Shown piece by piece: positions 57,730 through 64,000 of a stretch of DNA of 64,000 nt. This DNA is from Brachionus rotundiformis (lineage: Eukaryota > Rotifera > Eurotatoria > Ploima > Brachionidae), in NCBI GenBank assembly GCA_016802295.1, contig JAESIW010000137.1, forward strand, positions 2,037,318 to 2,101,317. The letters are read 5' to 3'. Under the pieces are notes generated by a model, which did no database searches, was not told the origin of the DNA, and saw only the letters and a list, made by a program, of their open reading frames with translations. Made by a program: the position numbers and the translations under genes. How positions within the stretch are numbered: the stretch's first letter is position 1; each line of letters begins with the position of its first letter.

Positions 57730-60216
57730 ATGGGTGCAATTAAGTCTAAAATTTTTGATGATTCAACCACATTAGATCACATAGAAAATTTAGAGCCTGA
57801 AGAAATGACAAAAATGCGTCAAGACGACGAAGACATGAGTTTGCCAAGCGCACACTTTGTGACCAATCAGCCGGAGAAGATAAAAAACACAACTATTGAC
57901 CAAATACAAGAAAAAATCTCAAATATAAATTGGGACAATGATAAAAAAGAAACCATAAGGTCCGGAATGCAATCTGCATCGGCTGCCAGCTTTCAACCCC
58001 CTGATTTTCTACAGCGTAGTCAATATTTTAGATCTTTTCGTTCCGCTTCAAGACGTTTTTTCGGCAAAAAAGACGATACTGATGTTTCAATTAACAAAAT
58101 TTCTAAAGAGAATGAAGCTTCGACAGGTAACAATATACCTAATAGAAATTATTTTTATAGAAGCTTTAAAAACCTAAATCGAAACAATTTAAATTGTATA
58201 TCAAATTTAAAAAATAGTACCAACGAGAGTATTAAAGGCGAAGCTCAACCCAAAACAGATATGAAAAACTCGTGGTTTAAAAATCTCAAGTCGAAATCGA
58301 ATGCTGACTTAGAAAAAAAAAACTTGTCAAATATTAAAAAATCATTTTCTAGGGCGCCAATAAAAGAAGAAACCCCCAAATTTCCTGCTAATAAAAATTT
58401 AACATCCAAGTCATTTAACACAATTCCAACACTGGGACTCAGTTTGGTTGAAATAGAAACAGACGAGCCGAAAGCCAAGACAATACCTGATTCTGTGCCA
58501 AAACCAGAAATGGCAAGTGAGTCATCAAATTCGTCTTCATCATCGGCTGGAATATTTTCGAGACAGAGCAATGGTTCAATAAATAACTCAAAAAGCTTTG
58601 AAAAATTTAGAAATTCTGTTCAGATCCCGATCAAAATATTAACTGACCAGCAATCGGTCAGACAAAAGCAGCAAGCTAATTACATGAATTCAGTTTTTCT
58701 AAATGAATTAAATTCTCTTGATGAATTGGGAAAAAAAAATGATTCCATAATTGAAAGACTCAGGTCAGAAGTGGAAATTTTGAACAGATTACTTGATGTA
58801 TTTAATAGAGAAGATCCTAAAGTAATAAATGAATTAATATTCAAAACTAATAATTTATTAAATCAAGTTCAAGTAAATATTTTATTCTAAATTAAAATTT
58901 TTTAAATATTATATTAAATTTATTGATAAGAAAATTGAAACCGATGTCAAAGATCAGCTTAAGATTAAGAATAAAAATAGTCAAATGAATCGCTTTACCA
59001 GTGATGTGGTAATTAAAGTAAAAATAACATTTATGTTTTTTCGATTTAATTTTAAAAATTTTAAAAGCTTTATGAAGAATGCATAATAAGACTTGATAGA
59101 CAGCTTGAAAATATAATCAATCAGATAAACGAGTTGACATCAATAAAGAAATTTCTAGCTCAAGTTGCTTCTGATTATAATCAGCAGTCTCAGCGTTCCT
59201 CTTCGTCATCTTATGGTAATTTTCTAGTCATTTTTTTTAATTAAAATTTAGAATATGAAATTTAAAATAAATTTTTAGGTTATTCAGATTCGTATTATTC
59301 ATCTTCAAGCTCGGAAGGATATTACCCCAATTATCAAAATTATCATACCCGAAATAACTTTTATTATAATCCTCGTCCTAAGTAAGAAAATGAAAATAAA
59401 AATTTTACATGTTTTTTTTTTCAAATCACTCTCAAATTTGACTAATGACCATTTTTAGAAAGCTTTCCAGATTATTCTAGTTTTTTCGATTTGGTATTTT
59501 TTCACAATTGAAAAACTTAATTTAAATTGAGATAAAATCTTAAGAATAATTTTGTTTTAATCATAACAATGTAATAATTTGTTTAAAAAAATCAAAAGGT
59601 AATTTTTTTTATGCTTTTAATTTCAAGTCATCGATTTACATAAATTTCAAAGCCTTTCTAAATTTTACTTTGGATGAATAGTTAATTAGAATCTTATAAA
59701 AACTTTGATTTTTTTATTTAAACTTAAACTTCTTGTATAAGATTAGAAATGGAAGTTGACTCTGAGTATGTGGTCAAAAAAAAAAATTATATATTTGGAA
59801 CAAATAAAATTCTAAAATATTATCATTTTAGCTATCCATCACATTTTTATGTGCATCCGAACACAACTTATGTTGAGCAACCAACTGCTTATTATTTTAC
59901 CTATAGAACACCACAGCAATCAAATGTATTTTACGACACTGTTACTGGACAGTATTTTTATCGCAAGCCACATGTACACATGCATACTCATAGCCATCCA
60001 TATCCGACCAACCAATATTATTCAAATCAAAATGGTGCATATCAACCAAACTCGCAGAATTTTTTCCATCCAAACTCTGAGCCAACCAACGAGAGTAGAC
60101 CGAACGGCGGTGCTATAATCACCGAAGTTAGTGATGAGGAAGAGGATTACCCAAGAAATGTATCTGATAAGCAGAAAGATTATGTGGATGCTATTAGTCT
60201 CAAGGGAGATGAATAA
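57730..60216 (+). CDS. Unrecognised protein: possible N-myristoylation, coiled coil, Tyr-rich end
   Basis: Exons 57730-58872, 58931-59008, 59068-59215, 59279-59381 and 59832-60216 join in phase into 618 residues. The start MGAIKSK fits an N-myristoylation signal with nearby basic residues, suggesting membrane attachment. Then: acidic segment; basic Ser/Arg/Phe-rich part (RSQYFRSFRSASRRFFGKK, YRSFKNLNR, FKNLKSKSN); Ser-rich linker; a helical coiled-coil-like part (LNELNSLDELGKKNDSIIER, LYEECIIRLDRQLENI); and a Tyr/Ser/Asn-rich region (SDSYYSSSSSEGYY, YQNYHTRNNFYY). The final exon has FYDTVTGQYFYRKP, a His-rich patch and an acidic end. If the intron at 59382 is not removed, the protein stops at TAA 59383-59385. 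No family recognised; the three repeats of Phe/Arg-Ser-Phe-type basic motifs look like linear interaction motifs. Function unknown. Confidence 0.6.
59749..60216 (+). CDS. Alternative short form from an internal first exon
   Basis: ATG at 59749 starts a 17-base coding exon (MEVDS) ending in donor GA|GTATGT, in the same phase as the exon ending at 59381. Both can splice to the acceptor at 59830-59831. The short form would be 133 residues, starting MEVDSDYPSHFYVHPN. Either this is a second promoter of the gene above, or the two are separate genes and the long one ends at 59385. The phase agreement favours one gene with two starts, but it is not proof. Confidence 0.45.
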   Translation: MEVDSEYVVKKKNYIFGTNKILKYYHFSYPSHFYVHPNTTYVEQPTAYYFTYRTPQQSNVFYDTVTGQYFYRKPHVHMHTHSHPYPTNQYYSNQNGAYQPNSQNFFHPNSEPTNESRPNGGAIITEVSDEEEDYPRNVSDKQKDYVDAISLKGDE

Positions 60217-63200
60217 ACTTATGATATATTTTATTTTGTCATTTTAATTTTATATACTTAATTAGATTTCGAACAATAATAGAATTAAATAAATCTTTAT
60301 TAAAAAATTTTTGAAATTTTTAAAAAAAGCGAAAATTTTTTTTGAACTTAATTTTAAGATAAATATTTGATTAATATTAATTAATTCCAATCTTGAACAA
60401 TCAGTAAAATTTTTAATCATAATATCTAAAAATGGAGCTATTTTTTAAAGACTTATCCAAAAATCGATGTTTATCAAATTTTATTTAAAAGAGATAATGA
60501 TTATAGCTCATAAGTGGCAATCGGGTTTGGAAAACTATTTTTCTATTTAAATTTGTCTATAAAAAAATAGAAGAATCAATTTTATTTATTATTCTTAAAT
60601 TATAAAAATAAAAAGAATAATGATAACATCAAAAAAATCGAATTTTAAATTTTGGAAATAATTGATTATTCAAATAATTAAAACTGTTAAAAGCAAATTT
60701 GTTTTAGTCTTGAAAAATATTCATTATCTCGAAACTAGCTTTTGAAAAAAAGAAGATCAATCTGTTCTGATAGATAGATATATTTATTTTTAAATGGTAA
60801 ATTGCATTTTGAATTAAGATTTTAAAATCATAAGCAAGTTTCAAAGAGTTGAAAATGATTAATTAAAATAAAGTATAATTGATTATTTTGTTTAGTCTAT
60901 TGAATATTGTGTGATTCTTCCAGTAGAAAATTTTTGAACTGATTATTCAAAAATTTATATTTCAAGTCGCGTGTTTTAAGGTATTAAAAATGTAATATTT
61001 AATTTTTTGATTTTGAGTTTCTAATGAGAATAAAAATTTTTATCAACTCAATTTTCATTAAAAAAAGGGCTTGAGTAGAATTAAATATACGTGGCTCTTA
61101 TTTTCTCCGATAAATGAGATTAATTTTAGAAAAGGTTTTTAATAGGTTTTATAAATTTTAAGACTAGATAAATGTAGATTAAATGAGAGACTAATGAAAT
61201 ATGTTGTGTGACTATTTAAAGATGAGAATTTTGAAAATTTTCATGTTTAATCAACTCGGAATACAATTAGAATCCATGAGTCCATATTCCAATTATTCTG
61301 GCTTCTATTGTATGCCGTTTGCTAGTTATAATATTTCATCTAAATTAATCTATTTAAATTTGATTAAACTTTGAAAAAAATTGCGTGTCGAAAAATTCAG
61401 AATTTAATTATAAAAAGATAATTCTAAAAATTAAAAAAGCATTGATAGAATTATTCTTTTCACTAACAGCTTAAATAAAACTTGTTTATAGAAAACATAA
61501 TTTTTTTCAAATCTATTTAACTTTTTATTGATTTTTTTTAATAGAGAAACAATATTAAATCATGGATATTAAATCATATTTTAAGATAAATTTTAATTTT
61601 CTAGCGAACACTTAGTTTAAGCATGAGCTAGTTTAAGGCATTTTAAGTTTTAATTTGAAGCAATCTTTTAGGATCTATTACAAAATTATATGATTAAATT
61701 TTTTTACTTACGAAACGCTTATTCATTTATTTAAAGTTTTCTTCTACAAAAACAATCTTAAATCATGTTAATAAAATAAAATTTTTGGCTAATTTATTGT
61801 TGTAATATTAAATTATTTTATGCTTTTATCATGATAAAATTTTAGAAATAGAGATTAAGCATTTGAATTTATTTTAAGAAACAAAATAATAAGAAATACC
61901 TTTTGATTTAATTGATAAATTGTTTTTTTTTTTCAATATAAAATAATTCTTATAAAATAAATATTGATGGCTCTAAAAATTTATTGAAGGAAAATTTAAA
62001 TAATCATCTACTTGTTCTTTTAAGCTTTTAACATTTCTTCTAACATTTAAATTACAACTTTTAATTTGGTTTAGGTTGCTGATTGGAATTTTAAAAATCC
62101 AATATTAATAAAGCTTAATTTAAAATTTGGAAAGAAATCCCTATATAATTTTTTTATCTGTAAGGTATTTGTTTAAAAATAATAGTTTACTAAAATTTTT
62201 AAATCCAACCATTGACTCATGCCAAAGTTTTTTAGTTTTTGATTGAAGCTTGTTTTTAATCGATAAAGCTCTTTGTTTAAAGGGATACATTGAGGTTATT
62301 TTAATTTTAGCTTTTTACGAAATTTGATTAAATTTAACTTTTTGTATAAATTAACCCAAAAATAAGTAGACGAAAATTTTCAAAAAAATTTTTTTAACCT
62401 AAAATTTCAGACTTTTTAATTATCAATGCTACCGGGAATTGAATTTTCTAAAACCTTTTGTAATAACTAATTTGACATTTTAGGACATTTGATCTAGATT
62501 TACCGGAATTAATTCGAACAAGCGGATAAATAAAACTGATTTTATAATTTCATTGTCTGCATTAGAGGTTTTTTTGGTAAGTTAAATGATTCAATTTTTT
62601 CAAATTAATCTAGTAGAATGAATAATCAATTTTTAATTCTACCTTCAAATGGTAAAAGGATAATGAGTTCAAATGAAAAGTTTTATCTCTCATAAAGTTA
62701 CTTGATTTTTTTTTCTAGATTATTTAAAATTCATTAAAACACAACCCGCAGTTCTATAAAAATTATCTATCTCGAATTGATCTTACTCTATTATGCTAAT
62801 GCAAAGATAATAAACAAAATTTCTAAGATTTTATTGAAGAATTTGATTTTTTTATAATTTTTTTTAATTTAAAAAAGTTAAAAGTTAAACTAATTCATTT
62901 GAAAATCCATAATCTGATCTTATTGTTGTTTTTAGCTCTTCGTTGTGGTGGAATATGTTAATTAATTGAAGTATTTAGAACAAATAACGAAAACAATTTT
63001 TAGCCAAAATTGATTTTCTTTTAAGCTCAATGATATTTGTTTGTTTTAAAAGCCAAGTTTAAAAAAAAGAGCAAAATCTCTTTCAAATAATTAAAAAAAT
63101 AAAAACATACAATCGAATAAATAAAAATTTTTAAAATTACAAAATTCTATTATTCTATTTTATAGCGCATTTACGGCTTTGTTTAGTGCTCTTTTAACTA

Positions 63201-64000
63201 TATTAGCTTTATTTTATCTTCAATCTAACACCATTAGCATGTTGAATATTTGAATTTCAATTTAAAAAACTTAATCTGTTAGTATTTAAATAAAAATTTT
63301 ACAAGATAATCTCAGCAATAATTTTTCGTAATGCTATTTCAGCTCAGTTGAGATTTGAGCCTAGGCTCTTAAAGCAAAAATTGTGCATGGTTTTAATTTA
63401 AGTATTACGTTTGCAGTTTATTTTAAAAATATTTACAACTAATATGTTAGATATTTCAGACCAAATGCTTAACAAAAAAATATCCTATTATTTTCGATAA
63501 TTGATTTTTCAAATTCCATATTTTATAAAGCAAGTGATTATGTTGTTAATTTTTCGAATTCTAGGATTAAGATAAAATTTTAATCTTAACTTGAAATAAT
63601 ATGTTCCTTTTTTTTTAATTTTGAATAAGAAATTTTCGGAAGTTTAAATGTTCTCTAATTCAATCAGTCTACCAAAGCAGTTAGACAGAATTCATCACTT
63701 GAAGATTAAACTAGCGGATTTTGTTTGATAAAGTGTCTAAGCTTATTGATTGTTTGGAAAGAAATTGGCAAATATTTTTAATATCAATAGCTATAGATTC
63801 TGTTAATTTTCAAAATAAATATTTTATATTCAAGAAAAAGAGTTAGTTGTGTGCTAAAATGGCGGATTACGTCATTTTTTAAATATTTCAAATATTGGTA
63901 AAAAATAATAAATTTTAATTTTTTATCTATTTTGTTTGCCGAACTTTTCAAGCTCTTGTTAATTTTTCAAAATGAAAATTCTTTCAATTTCAGCCATTTA
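60217..64000. other. 3.8 kb without a clear gene
   Basis: AT-rich throughout. No frame above chance except a hydrophobic one of about 42 codons at 63125-63253 (AFTALFSALLTILALFYLQS) behind an acceptor-like TTTATAG. Near 63861 the sequence AAATGGCGGATTACGTCATT joins a YY1-like and a CRE-like site, as in some housekeeping promoters, so a gene may start to the right of the window. Confidence 0.45.

Noticed and set aside
1..64000. CRISPR arrays, operons, riboswitches, bacterial-type elements
   Set aside because: The window is eukaryotic: GT-AG introns, animal genes, polymerase III tRNA. No regularly spaced repeats were seen.

Overview
The window is nuclear DNA of an animal with a very AT-rich genome. 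The genes use the standard code and are cut by short (about 45-70 base) GT-AG introns. Their proteins are metazoan: an Eph receptor with its SAM domain, a SNX14-type PX protein, an astacin protease, nucleoporin TPR, Mediator MED11 and an EGF-repeat O-glucosyltransferase with an ER-retention-like tail. AT content, tiny introns and gene density would fit a small invertebrate such as a monogonont rotifer (Brachionus-like). That placement is inference: no rRNA or mitochondrial sequence is present to fix it.

Layout. 1-14.6 kb: the 3' end of a SNX14-like gene, a C2H2 zinc-finger gene, LAS1L (minus), tRNA-Pro(AGG), NOL7 (minus), a dead LINE fragment, a stretch of relics, and a complete Eph receptor (minus). 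14.6-24.8 kb: a 10 kb region without a recognisable gene but with several GC-richer islands, which may be regulatory or may be hidden exons. 24.8-30.6 kb: RPP25 (minus), single-exon beta-tubulin (minus), then two tandem copies of SDHB (plus). 31-39.4 kb: the nucleoporin TPR gene. 40.4-46.5 kb: glycogen phosphorylase, an astacin with an apple/PAN-like tail (minus), WDR53. 46.8-47.7 kb: a pogo/Tigger-like non-autonomous DNA transposon. 48.3-57.2 kb: CEBPZ/NOC1 (minus), MED11, a DEAD-box-like protein with all the catalytic motifs checked degraded (minus), POGLUT2/3. 57.7-60.2 kb: an unrecognised, possibly myristoylated coiled-coil gene with an apparent alternative first exon. 60.2-64 kb: another AT-rich stretch without a clear gene.

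Functions. Several genes act in RNA biology: LAS1L, NOL7, RPP25 and CEBPZ in ribosome or RNase P/MRP work, TPR at the pore and MED11 in transcription. This is neighbourhood, not an operon. Four pairs stand head to head with short shared upstream regions (tubulin/SDHB, astacin/WDR53, CEBPZ/MED11, helicase-like/POGLUT).

The items most worth a second look are the degenerate DEAD-box protein, the SDHB duplication with changed introns and new presequence, the 57.7 kb novel gene, the MED11 N-terminal extension, and the islands in the 14.6-24.8 kb desert. Splice sites were assigned by eye from reading-frame and phase agreement; for the genes where I give an amino-acid total, the summed exons divide exactly by three.
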